Assembly: GCA_018402455.1 (NCBI GenBank) | Contig: JAGYIG010000026.1 | Span: forward strand, 1-46,463 | Reading direction: 5' to 3' | DNA: 46,463 nt | Source of the DNA: Opitutaceae bacterium | GTDB taxonomy: Bacteria > Verrucomicrobiota > Verrucomicrobiia > Opitutales > Opitutaceae | Part shown: one piece after another, positions 9,028 to 18,044 of the stretch | Layout of the letters: each line of letters starts with the position of its first letter | Position numbering within the stretch: position 1 is the first letter of the stretch | The notes under the pieces: generated by a model | Seen by the model: the letters and a program-made list of their open reading frames with translations, nothing else | What the model was told of the DNA's origin: nothing | Database searches by the model: none | Position numbers and translations under genes: made by a program

Positions 9028-10902
9028 ATGAACTCATTCCTCCCCCCGATCCGATCGCGGCCCCCGCTGCGACCGGTCCTATTCGCCGCTCTCGGCCTCG
9101 CTGCCGGGCCGTTCCTCCCGGCCCAGACCTCCATCACGGAACTCGATCCGTTCGTCACCAGCGCCACGCGCACCCCGGTATCGGCCTCCCAGTTGGGCTC
9201 CGCCGTCGATGTGATCTCCGCGGCCGATCTCCAACGCCGTCAGGTCAATTCCTTGGTCGGCGCGCTCAACACCATCCCCGGTGCCCCCAGTTTTGCGTCG
9301 GGGGCGATGGGGGCTTCGGCCTCGCTCTTTTTGCGCGGGGCCAACTCCAACCAGACCTTGTTCTTGGTGGATGGTATCCGGATCAACGACCCCAACACCG
9401 ATTACAACGCTTGGTTGGGTGGTGCCTGCGTGGCTTCCTGCGACAGCCTGGAAGTGTCCCGCGGGCCGCAGAGCACCCTTTATGGCGGTGAGGCCATGGG
9501 CGGAGTCGTGGCCCTGGCCGCTCAATCCGGCGCGGGGGATCCGTCCGCCCGGTTCTTTCTGGAAGCGGGATCGTTTGGCACGGTGCAGGGCACGATCGAT
9601 CTGCAAGGGGAACGCGGGCAAACCGCCTACGTGGTTTCGCTCTCGGGCGGCCACACCGACAACGATCGCCCGCACAACGCCCTCGACAGCTTCAACCTCG
9701 TCAGCCGCGTGGACCACACCTTGCCGTCGGGCGTGCAGATCGGCGCGACCCTGCGGAGCTTCCACGCCGAGTATGAATCCCCGGGCGACCGGTTCACCAA
9801 CGATCCGGACAACCTCGAAGAGGAGCGCAACTGGCTCGCCACCACCTTTGTGGAGTTTGCCCCCTCGGACGAACTCACCGGGCGGCTGACCTTGGGCGGA
9901 CAGTGGCGCGAATTTGTCTCCACCAACCCCGGCGCCTTTGGCACGCAAATCACCACGGTGGAAAACCAGCGCGGAGTCCTGGACGGCCAGTTCTCCTACG
10001 GCGGCTGGGCCGCCCACCGCCTCACCGCCGGATTCACGGCGGAGGCCAATGCGACCACCAACGATGGCTTCGGCGATATCGACGAGGATCAGAACCTGTT
10101 GGCCTTCTTTGTGCAGGACGAAATCACCCTCGGGGAGCGCCTGTGGGTGACGGCGGGTCTGCGTAGTGACGATCATGATACCTTTGGCCGGGCGACCACC
10201 GGACGGGGGACGGTGGCCTGGCAGCTCCTGCCGGACCGGCTCAAGCTGCGCAGCAGTTATGGCACCGCCTTTCGCTCGCCCAGCTTCCTGGACCTGTTCG
10301 GTCAGAGTGCCTTCTACCAAGGGAATCCGGACCTCGAACCCGAGGAAGCCACGGGATGGGATGTGGGGGTGGACACCTATTTTGCGGCCGGGCGGGGCAC
10401 CGCCTCCGTCTCCTACTTCGACTCCGACTATGACAATCTGATCATCTTCGACTTTGCGGCGTTTCCCGGCACCACGGACAACGTTGAACGGGCCCGCACT
10501 TATGGCGTCGAAACGAGCGGCAGCTGGGTCATCGGGGAGGGCACGGAATTGCGCGGCAGTTACACCTACCTCGAAGCCAACAACGAAACCAATGGCACGC
10601 GCTTGCTCCGCCGCCCGCGGCACAGTGGTTCGCTCGATGTCTGGCACGATTGGGGGCGCGGTTTGGATCTCGGGATCGGCCTCGGCTTCGTCGCCGACCG
10701 CTTGGACGTGGATGCCCAGACCTTCGCCACGATCGAGGCGGAGGACTACCTCGTCTTGCGGGTCTACGGATCGTGGCAAGTGAACGAAAGCCTGCGCCTG
10801 CGCGCCCGTCTCGAGAACGCGCTGGACGAGGACTACGAAGCGGTTCACGGCTTCCCGCAGCCCGGCCTCGGCGCCTACGCCGGGGTGGAATGGAGCTACT
10901 GA
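9028..10902 (+). CDS. btuB: TonB-dependent cobalamin receptor
   Basis: A 624-residue outer-membrane receptor expected to bind vitamin B12 outside the cell and release it to the periplasm with TonB energy. It has a signal peptide (about 1-33), a plug domain (about 40-170) with LFLVDGIRINDPN and SLEVSRGPQSTLYGGEAMGG, a 22-strand-type barrel, and a C-terminal LGAYAGVEWSY ending in an aromatic residue as required for barrel insertion. A plausible TonB-box region follows the signal peptide (ITELDPFVTS). I use ATG 9028; a TTG six bases earlier would add two residues. The assignment to B12 rather than siderophores rests on the riboswitch upstream and on the BtuF-C-D-CobO genes downstream. Asp-rich repeats in the barrel (about 340-370) may bind calcium. 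Confidence 0.88.
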   Translation: MNSFLPPIRSRPPLRPVLFAALGLAAGPFLPAQTSITELDPFVTSATRTPVSASQLGSAVDVISAADLQRRQVNSLVGALNTIPGAPSFASGAMGASASLFLRGANSNQTLFLVDGIRINDPNTDYNAWLGGACVASCDSLEVSRGPQSTLYGGEAMGGVVALAAQSGAGDPSARFFLEAGSFGTVQGTIDLQGERGQTAYVVSLSGGHTDNDRPHNALDSFNLVSRVDHTLPSGVQIGATLRSFHAEYESPGDRFTNDPDNLEEERNWLATTFVEFAPSDELTGRLTLGGQWREFVSTNPGAFGTQITTVENQRGVLDGQFSYGGWAAHRLTAGFTAEANATTNDGFGDIDEDQNLLAFFVQDEITLGERLWVTAGLRSDDHDTFGRATTGRGTVAWQLLPDRLKLRSSYGTAFRSPSFLDLFGQSAFYQGNPDLEPEEATGWDVGVDTYFAAGRGTASVSYFDSDYDNLIIFDFAAFPGTTDNVERARTYGVETSGSWVIGEGTELRGSYTYLEANNETNGTRLLRRPRHSGSLDVWHDWGRGLDLGIGLGFVADRLDVDAQTFATIEAEDYLVLRVYGSWQVNESLRLRARLENALDEDYEAVHGFPQPGLGAYAGVEWSY

Positions 10903-10944
10903 GAATCCGCCTTTTAAAGCCCGCATGAACCTGAATTCACCCGC

Positions 10945-11826
10945 ATGAGATTCCATGATCACATCGCTCGTTTAGGGCGAAGGATTCGGGTTTGGGCGGG
11001 TGCCTCCGTGATGCTGGCCCCGGGGTTGGTGGCCGAGCCGCTGCGGGTGGTTTCGCAGACGGTCGGCACCGACGAATTGCTGATGGCGGTGGCGGCGCCG
11101 GAACAGATTGCCGCCCTCAGCCATATCGCACGGGATCCGTCGTTTTCCGCGGTGGCCGCCGCCGCCCTCGCGTATCCGAGCATCGATCGCGGCGATGCCG
11201 AAACGATTCTCAAATACCGACCGGATATCGTCCTGGTGGCCGACTATAGTCGGGGGGAATTGGTGGCTCAACTGGAGCGGGCGGGGGTGGAGATCATGTC
11301 GTTTGCTCGCTATGCTTCCCTCGAGGATGCGTTCGCGAATCTGCGGAGGCTGGCGACCCGTTTGGGTCCATCGGCGGAGACCCGGGCCGAGGGGGTGATT
11401 GCGGATGTGCAGGCGCGTGCCCGCCGGTTGCGCGAACGGTTGGCGGGGGCGACCCCGGTCAAGGTGATCGCGCCGTCGACCTATGGCGTGATCGGAGGGG
11501 CGGGCACCACTTTTCAGGACCTGTGTGATTTTGCCGCGGCGGAGAATCTGGCCGCCACCCTGGGCGGGTTGGAGGGGCATGCGCCCATCCCCCGTGAACA
11601 GATGCTCACGTGGCCCGTCGAAAAAGTGGTGGTGGCGGGGGAGGATGCGGCCTCGGCTTTGGCTCCATTTTTACGGCTGCCGCCCTACCAATTCATGGCC
11701 GCGGTGCGGGAAGCTCGCGTCGCGCTGATTGATTCCTACATGCTCAGCAGTGTGACCCATCACCGGATCGAAGGCTATGAGCGTCTGGCGCGGGAACTCC
11801 ATCCCGAGCGGTTTCTGGAGGACTGA
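10945..11826 (+). CDS. btuF: Periplasmic cobalamin-binding protein
   Basis: This 293-residue periplasmic-binding protein of the helical-backbone type captures cobalamin and delivers it to the ABC permease. The N-terminus is basic and then hydrophobic (signal peptide to about residue 30). The body shows the family's two-lobe pattern: AAPEQIAALSHIARDP early, YPSIDRGDAETILKYRPDIVLV (about 72-93) and FQDLCDFAAAENLA (about 190) before the second lobe. It begins 42 bases after btuB and ends 3 bases before the permease, so it is in the same operon. Heme or siderophore binding cannot be excluded from sequence alone, but the context favours B12. Confidence 0.85.
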   Translation: MRFHDHIARLGRRIRVWAGASVMLAPGLVAEPLRVVSQTVGTDELLMAVAAPEQIAALSHIARDPSFSAVAAAALAYPSIDRGDAETILKYRPDIVLVADYSRGELVAQLERAGVEIMSFARYASLEDAFANLRRLATRLGPSAETRAEGVIADVQARARRLRERLAGATPVKVIAPSTYGVIGGAGTTFQDLCDFAAAENLAATLGGLEGHAPIPREQMLTWPVEKVVVAGEDAASALAPFLRLPPYQFMAAVREARVALIDSYMLSSVTHHRIEGYERLARELHPERFLED

Positions 11827-11829
11827 GCC

Positions 11830-12807
11830 ATGACGCTCGCGACGCGCCAAAAGTGGGCTTTGCCCGGATCTGTGACGCTGCTGGTGGCGGGGGTGTTGGC
11901 GTCGTTGGCGACGGGGGACATGCGGCTGTCGCCCGCCATGATCTGGGCCGGGATCACCGGGACCGATGAACTGGTGAGCACGGTGTTGTGGAACATCCGC
12001 CTGCCGCGAACGTTGGTGGCGATAGAGATCGGCGCGGCGTTGGCGGCCAGCGGGGTCGTGATGCAGGCGTTCTTCCGCAATCATCTGGCCAGTCCGGGGT
12101 TGTTGGGGGTGAGTGCCGGCGGTTCGGCCGGTGCGGTCATCGCCATTGGGATGGGTTGGGCGGCGTGGTCTTATTACCTGGTGCCGGCGGCGGCGGTGGT
12201 GGGGGCGATGGGCGCGACGATGGCCGTGGTGGTGCTGGCCAAACAAGGCGCCAGCACGGAGCGGTTGCTGTTGGCCGGGGTGGCGCTCAACGCCCTGCTG
12301 GGCGCGGTGACCAGCTACGTGCTGTCGAACTTCACCCTCAGCTATGAGCGCAACGCGCAGATCATTTTTTGGCTGCTGGGGGGGCTGGAGGACCGCACGT
12401 GGGAGCACGTTATGATGGCCGCGCCCATCGCGTTGGGGGCGGTGCTGCTGTGGCCGTTGGGTCGGTCGATGGATTTGCTGAGTCTGGGCCGAAATGAAGC
12501 CCAGAGTCTGGGCGTCGACGTGAAGCACCTCCAACGCCGTATGATTATCCTCGCCACCGTGATGACCGCGCTGGCCACGGCGGTGGCCGGGACGGTGGGC
12601 TTCGTCGGGTTGGTCGTGCCCCACATTTTTCGGTTGTTGTTCGGACCCGAACACCAGCGGTTGGTGCCGGTGTCGCTCATCGGTGGAGCCGCCTTTGTCT
12701 TGTTTTGTGATGTGTTCGCCCGGTCGGCGGGGGACCTGCGTCTGGGCATCGTCACCGCCTTGGTCGGAGGACCGTTTTTTCTCTGGATGCTAAGGAGGGC
12801 TTCATGA
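11830..12807 (+). CDS. btuC: Cobalamin ABC transporter permease
   Basis: A 325-residue FecCD-family permease with about ten membrane segments. Recognisable landmarks are NIRLPRTLVAIEIGAALAASG (about 56-76), which is the family's RLPR motif, the NHLASPGLLGVSAGGSAGAV segment, and GFVGLVVPHIFRLLFGPEHQ near residues 257-276. It forms the channel for cobalamin import together with BtuD. The stop codon overlaps the btuD start (ATGA at 12804-12807), which implies coupled translation. Confidence 0.9.
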   Translation: MTLATRQKWALPGSVTLLVAGVLASLATGDMRLSPAMIWAGITGTDELVSTVLWNIRLPRTLVAIEIGAALAASGVVMQAFFRNHLASPGLLGVSAGGSAGAVIAIGMGWAAWSYYLVPAAAVVGAMGATMAVVVLAKQGASTERLLLAGVALNALLGAVTSYVLSNFTLSYERNAQIIFWLLGGLEDRTWEHVMMAAPIALGAVLLWPLGRSMDLLSLGRNEAQSLGVDVKHLQRRMIILATVMTALATAVAGTVGFVGLVVPHIFRLLFGPEHQRLVPVSLIGGAAFVLFCDVFARSAGDLRLGIVTALVGGPFFLWMLRRAS

Positions 12808-13517
12808 ATGCCCTGGAACTGAAACAGGTCGCAGTGCCCGACCGGCTACGGTCCCTTGATTTGACTTTGGCCACGGGTCAGCTGGTGGGCTTGATCGGTC
12901 CCAATGGCAGTGGAAAATCGACCTTGCTGGAGGTGGCGGCAGGACTGCTGCCCACCGCCGGATCGGTGGCGTGGCGGGGGCGTCCCCTGAAGGAAATCCC
13001 CATCGTGGAGCGGGGTCGGTTGGCCGCTTGGGTGCCGCAGGAGGCTCACTTTGGGTTTGGATTCTCCGTCGAATCCGTGGTCGGTCAGGGGCGATTCGCC
13101 CATGGCGATGATGGTCGCGGCGTGGCCGAAGCGTTGGCGCGGTTTGATCTCACGGCCCTGGCCAAACGGCCGGTCAACCGCCTCTCGGGCGGAGAGCGTC
13201 AGCGGGTGATGTTGGCGCGGGCCCTGGTGGTCGATCCCAAGCTGCACTTCTGGGACGAACCGCTCGCCGCCCTCGACGTGAAGCACGCCCTGGAGGTCTT
13301 GGTTCTGGCCCAGCAACTGACCCGAACGGGCGCCACCGTCTTTATGTCGCTCCACGATTTGCGTTTGGCCCATTGCCTCGACAGGGTCGTGGTGCTCGAT
13401 CAGGGCGCCCTGCGAGCGGACGGTCCGCCGGAGGACGTGTTGAGCGGAGAGCTCCTGCAAGCCGTGTTCGGCGTGCGGCTGCGCACCGCCCCGGGCATGA
13501 TTTTGGAACTACCATGA
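12804..13517 (+). CDS. btuD: Cobalamin ABC transporter ATPase
   Basis: A 237-residue ABC ATPase that powers import through BtuC. Walker A GPNGSGKS is at residues 32-39, the Q-loop Gln at 79, the signature LSGGE at 127-131, Walker B ending in Asp151-Glu152, and the H-loop His at 184, so all catalytic elements are present. The gene overlaps btuC at its start and cobO at its end, each by the four bases ATGA. Confidence 0.92.
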   Translation: MNALELKQVAVPDRLRSLDLTLATGQLVGLIGPNGSGKSTLLEVAAGLLPTAGSVAWRGRPLKEIPIVERGRLAAWVPQEAHFGFGFSVESVVGQGRFAHGDDGRGVAEALARFDLTALAKRPVNRLSGGERQRVMLARALVVDPKLHFWDEPLAALDVKHALEVLVLAQQLTRTGATVFMSLHDLRLAHCLDRVVVLDQGALRADGPPEDVLSGELLQAVFGVRLRTAPGMILELP

Positions 13518-14125
13518 GCAAACCGATTCCCCCCGATTTAACCGAAGACGAGCACCGGGCCAAGATGGCGGAAATGAAGGCCGAAATGAAAACGCGCACC
13601 GCCGCCGCCCAAGAGCGGCGCGGTATCCTAATTGTAAATACGGGAAACGGTAAGGGCAAAAGCACCGCCGGGTTCGGCGTGGTCGCCCGCACCCTCGCCT
13701 ATGGCCGCAAGGCCGTCGTCATCCAGTTCATCAAGGCCACCCCCGACAAGGCGGAGAAGGTGCTGCGGAGCGATCACCTGACGTGGCACGCGGTGGGCGG
13801 CGGATTTACGTGGGACACCCAGGATCGGGCGGGCGACATTGCCTTGTGCCAAAAGGGTTGGGGGTTGGCGGAAGCCGCGATGGCGGACCCCGACGTCAGC
13901 CTGCTCATGCTCGACGAACTCAACATTGTCCTGAGCATGCACTATTTGCCCGTGGAGCCCATTCTGGCGGCGCTGCGCACCCGGCGGCCCGACTTGCATG
14001 TCGTCATCACCGGCCGCGATGCACCGGCCGCGCTGTGCGAACAGGCCGATCTCGTCACCGAGATGAAGGAGGTTAAGCACCCGTTCAATCACGGGATCAT
14101 GGCCCAGCCCGGCATCGAATTCTAA
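13514..14125 (+). CDS. cobO: Corrinoid adenosyltransferase, CobO/BtuR type
   Basis: A 203-residue cytoplasmic enzyme that attaches the 5'-deoxyadenosyl group of ATP to cob(I)alamin, making adenosylcobalamin from imported B12. The P-loop is GNGKGKST (residues 44-51), typical for CobO/CobA/BtuR, followed by RAGDIALCQKGW, LLMLDELNIVL and the C-terminal EVKHPFNHGIMAQPGIEF. The start is ATG 13514, which overlaps the btuD stop; an upstream extension of the same frame into btuD is not real. Its product is the usual riboswitch ligand, so the last gene of the operon makes the signal that would repress the operon. Confidence 0.93.
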   Translation: MSKPIPPDLTEDEHRAKMAEMKAEMKTRTAAAQERRGILIVNTGNGKGKSTAGFGVVARTLAYGRKAVVIQFIKATPDKAEKVLRSDHLTWHAVGGGFTWDTQDRAGDIALCQKGWGLAEAAMADPDVSLLMLDELNIVLSMHYLPVEPILAALRTRRPDLHVVITGRDAPAALCEQADLVTEMKEVKHPFNHGIMAQPGIEF

Positions 14126-14161
14126 CGCGTCCGCGAACTTGTCCCCCTCGCCCGTCCGGTC

Positions 14162-14896
14162 ATGATCGGATCCATGAGATGGTGGTTTATGGTTTTGGCG
14201 GCTCTCTTCCCGGCGCTGGTGATCGCGGTCGAAGAGGGGGATACTCGGGCGGAGGTTTTGGCGGAGCTCGGCCCGCCCCAAAGCACCATGGCGGTGGGCA
14301 ATCAGGAGTTTCTGACCTTCGCCAACGGTCGGGTGGTGCTGACGGACGGAAAGGTCAGCGCCATGCGCGGGGAGCTCGACCCGGCGGCCTCGCCGAGCGT
14401 GAAACCGGCTGCGGTGGCTCCGCGCGCGGCGGCGGCGCCCGTGAAAAGGTCCGCGCCGCCTCGTCGGGCGCGGTGGTATACCGATATTGACGCGGCGATG
14501 GCTGCGGCGGCCGACGGCGACAAACGCATTCTGGCGCTCTTCACGGGGAGTGATTGGTGTCCGCCCTGTCAGCAATTTGAGGCGGAGGTGGCCCACGACG
14601 AACAGTTTGCCGGAATTTTTGCGCCCGATTTCATTTTCTTTAAATCTGATTGGTTGCGCAATACACCGCAGCCTCGGGCCGTGGCGGAGGAGGTCGACCG
14701 GCTCCGCCGGGAGTATGGCATTCGCCGTTACCCGACGTTGAAGATTCTCAACGCGTCGGGGGAGGAGTTGGATGAGGTGGACTGGACCAGCGTGCGCGGG
14801 GGCACGTTGAAGGAAGCGATGATCGAAGCCATCGACGACTCCCGGCGGGCGACCGCCGGCGGCAAAAAGGCGTCGGGGAGCTGGTGGCCGTTTTAA
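14162..14896 (+). CDS. Secreted thioredoxin-fold protein
   Basis: This 244-residue protein has a signal peptide or anchor (WWFMVLAALFPALVIA), a short N-terminal region resembling SmpA/BamE-type modules (about 25-72), an Ala/Pro-rich linker, and a thioredoxin domain from about 105. The redox motif is SDWCPPCQ with Cys133 and Cys136, followed by the conserved IRRYPTLKIL cis-proline segment. It probably acts in periplasmic thiol reduction or disulphide handling. A second ATG at 14174 gives a better signal peptide start. It lies 36 bases after cobO but is functionally unrelated. Confidence 0.78.
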   Translation: MIGSMRWWFMVLAALFPALVIAVEEGDTRAEVLAELGPPQSTMAVGNQEFLTFANGRVVLTDGKVSAMRGELDPAASPSVKPAAVAPRAAAAPVKRSAPPRRARWYTDIDAAMAAAADGDKRILALFTGSDWCPPCQQFEAEVAHDEQFAGIFAPDFIFFKSDWLRNTPQPRAVAEEVDRLRREYGIRRYPTLKILNASGEELDEVDWTSVRGGTLKEAMIEAIDDSRRATAGGKKASGSWWPF

Positions 14897-14908
14897 GCGA
14901 ACACCGGC

Positions 14909-16747
14909 TCAGGGGTTGAACGCGATCTTGGCGTTGTCCCGCAGGTGGTCGACGATCTCGGCGGCGAACACCTCGCCGAACTGCTCCCGCTTTTTTTCGC
15001 CCATGCCGAAGATGTCGTGCATGGCCGCGAGAGTTTCGGGGTAGTCCCGCGCCATTTGGCGCAGGGTGGCATCCCCGAAGATGACGTAGGCCGGCACCCC
15101 CCGTTCGTCGGCGAGCTGCTTGCGCAGCGCGCGCAGCCGGGCGAAGAGAATCTCGTCGCACTCGATGGCGCCCTTCCGGGGGATACGCACCTTGGCAGCC
15201 TGAGGCACGACCATCGCTTTGGTGAGGATGATCGGGGTGCGTTCGCGCAGCACCTGGCGTCCCGCTGCGGTCATCTCGACCGTGGGGTATTGGCCCTCGG
15301 ACTGTTGCACGTAGCCGAGGCGCATCAGCTCCCGAAACACCGCCAGCCACTGCGGGCGGGAGAGGTCCTTGCCGATGCCGTAGGTGGAGATCCGATCGTG
15401 GCCCCAGCGCCGAATTTTTTCGGTGTCCGCCCCGGTGAGCACCTCCACCAGATGGTTGGCCCCGGCGCCAAAGCGCGACACCTGCCCCACCCGGTAGATG
15501 CACGAGAGAAACTTCTGCGCGGGGATCGTGCCATCGTAGGTGTCGCGGGGTTCGATGCAATTGTCACAGGACGCGCAGTTGGGTTCCGGATAGGACTCCC
15601 CGAAATAGGACAACAGTTCCCCGCGACGGCACCCCGCGGATTCGGCGTAGTGCAGCATCTGTCGCAACTGCGTCCGGGCCACCGACCGTTCGTGTTCATC
15701 GGTCATCTCGTCGATGAAGTGGGATTGCTTGGCAGCGTCCCCCGCACTGAAGAGCAACAGGCAATCGCTGGGCAGTCCATCGCGCCCGGCCCGCCCCGTT
15801 TCCTGATAATAGCTTTCGATGTTTTTGGGCAGGTCGTAGTGCACCACCCACCTCACGTTGGGTTTGTTGATGCCCATGCCGAAGGCGATGGTGGCGCAGA
15901 TGATGTTCACCTCGTCACGCAGGAACAGTTCTTGATTCTCGGAACGCACGTCGGCCGACAGCCCCGCGTGGTAGGGCAGGGCGTTAAACCCCCGCTTCAC
16001 CAAAGCCTCCGCCATGCGCTCGGTGGTGGCGCGCGTCGCACAATAGACAATCCCGCTCTCGTCCGGGCGCTTTTTCACCCAATCCGTTATCTGACGGGCC
16101 GGGCCATCCTTGGGCTGCACTTTGTAGGTCAGATTGGGCCGATTAAACGAGGCGACATACACCTGCGGGTCCCGCAAGCGCAGGTGCTTGATGATGTCCT
16201 CGCGCACCCGCTGGGTCGCGGTGGCGGTCAGAGCCATGATGGGCACCTCGGGCAAGATATCCCGCAACTGGGCGATCTGACGAAACTCGGGCCGGAAGTC
16301 ATGCCCCCACTCGGAAACGCAATGCGCCTCGTCGATGGCCAGCGCCGCGATGTTCCAGCCGGTCAGATTCTGTTGCCACTCCGGGAGCATGAGCCGCTCC
16401 GGCGCAACGTAGAGCAGCCGAAACTCCCCCCGATGCAGCCCCGCCATGCGCGAACGCGCCTCGGCCGAGGACAGGGATGAATTCAGAAACGTGGCGGCGA
16501 CGCCGGCGGCTTGCAGCTGATCAACCTGATCCTTCATCAGCGCAATCAATGGCGACACGACCACGGTTAATCCGCGATCAGCCCGCACCAAGGCCGGCAG
16601 TTGAAAGCAGAGCGACTTACCGCCGCCGGTGGGCAGGAGCGCAAAGGTATCCTTTCCGGCCAGATGGGCTGACATGATCTCGCGCTGGAGCGGACGAAAC
16701 TGGTCGTAGCCAAAAGTGAGACGAAGCGTATCGAGGAGTTCAGACAA
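14909..16747 (-). CDS. recQ: ATP-dependent DNA helicase RecQ
   Basis: A 612-residue 3'-5' DNA helicase of recombination and repair. It has a Q-motif FGYDQFRPLQ, Walker A LLPTGGGKS, the DEAH box (AIDEAHCVSEWGHDFRPE), motif III TATAT, motif VI YYQETGRAGRDG, a four-cysteine zinc region (CRRGELLSYFGE, NCASCDNC), a winged-helix region and a C-terminal HRDC domain (about 530-605). I place the start at TTG 16747, which gives the usual RecQ length; the upstream ATG at 16843 lies inside a perfect palindrome and would add 32 unrelated residues. Convergent with the thioredoxin-fold gene, 12 bases apart. Confidence 0.93.
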   Translation of the reverse strand: MSELLDTLRLTFGYDQFRPLQREIMSAHLAGKDTFALLPTGGGKSLCFQLPALVRADRGLTVVVSPLIALMKDQVDQLQAAGVAATFLNSSLSSAEARSRMAGLHRGEFRLLYVAPERLMLPEWQQNLTGWNIAALAIDEAHCVSEWGHDFRPEFRQIAQLRDILPEVPIMALTATATQRVREDIIKHLRLRDPQVYVASFNRPNLTYKVQPKDGPARQITDWVKKRPDESGIVYCATRATTERMAEALVKRGFNALPYHAGLSADVRSENQELFLRDEVNIICATIAFGMGINKPNVRWVVHYDLPKNIESYYQETGRAGRDGLPSDCLLLFSAGDAAKQSHFIDEMTDEHERSVARTQLRQMLHYAESAGCRRGELLSYFGESYPEPNCASCDNCIEPRDTYDGTIPAQKFLSCIYRVGQVSRFGAGANHLVEVLTGADTEKIRRWGHDRISTYGIGKDLSRPQWLAVFRELMRLGYVQQSEGQYPTVEMTAAGRQVLRERTPIILTKAMVVPQAAKVRIPRKGAIECDEILFARLRALRKQLADERGVPAYVIFGDATLRQMARDYPETLAAMHDIFGMGEKKREQFGEVFAAEIVDHLRDNAKIAFNP

Positions 16748-16815
16748 GGGACCGACTACGCAAAAGACCCCGCCGCATTCTGCAATGCAGGATGTCGCCG
16801 CTGGCCCCCTTTCCT

Positions 16816-16873
16816 GGCCGGACCGGGCCCATAGTGTCACCATAATGGTGACACTATGGGCTCCGGTCCGGCC
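16816..16873. repeat. Near-perfect 58-bp palindrome
   Basis: The arm 16816-16843 (GGCCGGACCGG, then GCCCATAGTGTCACCAT) is the reverse complement of 16845-16873 apart from one extra base. The central 31 bases, built from CCATAGTGTCACCAT and its mirror around one A, are perfect. It lies between the YcaQ-like gene and recQ, both on the minus strand, and can form a very stable hairpin. It may be a REP/RAYT-type element or a transcription end. No T-run follows on the minus strand. Confidence 0.85.
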
Positions 16874-16890
16874 GGGGTCTTTGATCGGCG

Positions 16891-18033
16891 TTATTTCAGG
16901 CCGAGGAAGCGGGCCAGTTCCGTGATGGCGGGAGCGAAGCGGTGGCCGCGGCGGACTTTACGGCCGACGACGTTGAGTTGGCCGGTCTGGCGATCGGCTT
17001 TGAGGTCCACGTGGCCCACCAGTTGATCCGCCGCCAGCACGGGTAGGGCGTAGTATCCGCGTCTGCGTTTGGCCGCAGGCGTATAGACCTCCCACGTGTA
17101 GTCGAAATTCCACAGCCGCTGCAGAATGACGCGGTCCAGGATCAAAGGGTCCAAGGGCGCCAACAACCGGGGTTCCGGTGGTAGATCTATTTCACGGTCA
17201 CGTGCTTTTTCGAGCAGTTCGAGATCGTCCCGCCGACCGTAGAGCAGCGGCCCGCCGTCGGGAAGTTTCAGGGGTTGGATCTGGTTTTTGAGAAGGGCAA
17301 GTTCGTCTCGCTTCAAGGTGACGAGGCGATGCTGCCGTAGCTTGAGGTCCGCTTGCCAACGGGCGGCCGCTCGCGCGGTAGGCGGTCGCTGCTGCAGTAT
17401 AGCTGCTGGTAACAAATTTTCCGGGACATCGTAGACCCGACGGCCGTGGATTCGGCGGGCGATCAGGAGTCGGCCATGGGCGAAGAGTTTGTCCATCACG
17501 ACCTTGGTGGCGCGTGCGGTGGTCCAGCCGTTGTGCGTGGTGACGTTGTGATCGATGTCCTCGGATGCGAGCGGGCCGCGTTGTTTGATCTCGCGGAGGA
17601 TGCGGGTGGCCAGTCGGCGTTCATCGGGGGTGAGTTTTCCGCCCCAGTCGCCGGGATGGCGGGCGCGGAGTTTCATGATCGGCTGCAGGTAGGGCCAGGC
17701 TTCGGCAGTGAACGCCGCCAGCACGATCCGACCGGGGTGAAAATGTTCGAAGGCGGTGCGGGCTTCGGCTGGTTTGAGTGGCGTTCCTCGCGGCGCGTCA
17801 TCGGCTATCCCGTGCAGGTGACGGTGCAGGTCGCCTTGTCGGTAGTCCCTCACTCGGTTGCGGGCGATGTGTTCCTGCATGCGGCCGCACACATTTATGG
17901 GGTCGATCTGAATGAAGCCGTGGTGCTCCAACGCGGTGTCGATATCCGGGAACGGCTCGCCGAGTCCAGTGGTGAGCAGCGCAAACCGTCGGGCCGTGGC
18001 GGTGTCGACAAAGAGCGGAGAGGGAAGCGACAC
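16891..18033 (-). CDS. Winged-helix protein of the YcaQ/AlkX family
   Basis: A 380-residue protein of the HTH_42 family, whose E. coli member YcaQ is a glycosylase that unhooks DNA interstrand crosslinks. Recognisable parts are an N-terminal helical region (PFPDIDTALEHHGFIQIDPI), winged-helix segments in the middle (TRILREIKQRGPLASEDI), and the C-terminal signature LLAPLDPLILDRVILQRLWN then FDYTWEVYTPAAKRRRGYYA and VGHVDLKADRQTG. The start is GTG 18033, 12 bases after the methyltransferase stop with GGGG in the ribosome-binding position; the longer upstream frame runs through the methyltransferase and is not real. A DNA-repair role is inferred from the family. Confidence 0.8.
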   Translation of the reverse strand: MSLPSPLFVDTATARRFALLTTGLGEPFPDIDTALEHHGFIQIDPINVCGRMQEHIARNRVRDYRQGDLHRHLHGIADDAPRGTPLKPAEARTAFEHFHPGRIVLAAFTAEAWPYLQPIMKLRARHPGDWGGKLTPDERRLATRILREIKQRGPLASEDIDHNVTTHNGWTTARATKVVMDKLFAHGRLLIARRIHGRRVYDVPENLLPAAILQQRPPTARAAARWQADLKLRQHRLVTLKRDELALLKNQIQPLKLPDGGPLLYGRRDDLELLEKARDREIDLPPEPRLLAPLDPLILDRVILQRLWNFDYTWEVYTPAAKRRRGYYALPVLAADQLVGHVDLKADRQTGQLNVVGRKVRRGHRFAPAITELARFLGLK

Positions 18034-18044
18034 CGGGCGGCCCC

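Noticed and set aside
9079..10962. 627-codon minus-strand frame opposite btuB
   Set aside because: Same reason; the receptor on the plus strand has domains, signal peptide and C-terminal signature.
14945..16480. 511-codon plus-strand frame opposite recQ
   Set aside because: Shadow of recQ with no recognisable domain.
16748..16843. N-terminal extension of RecQ from ATG 16843
   Set aside because: The ATG is inside a palindrome and the added residues do not fit RecQ.
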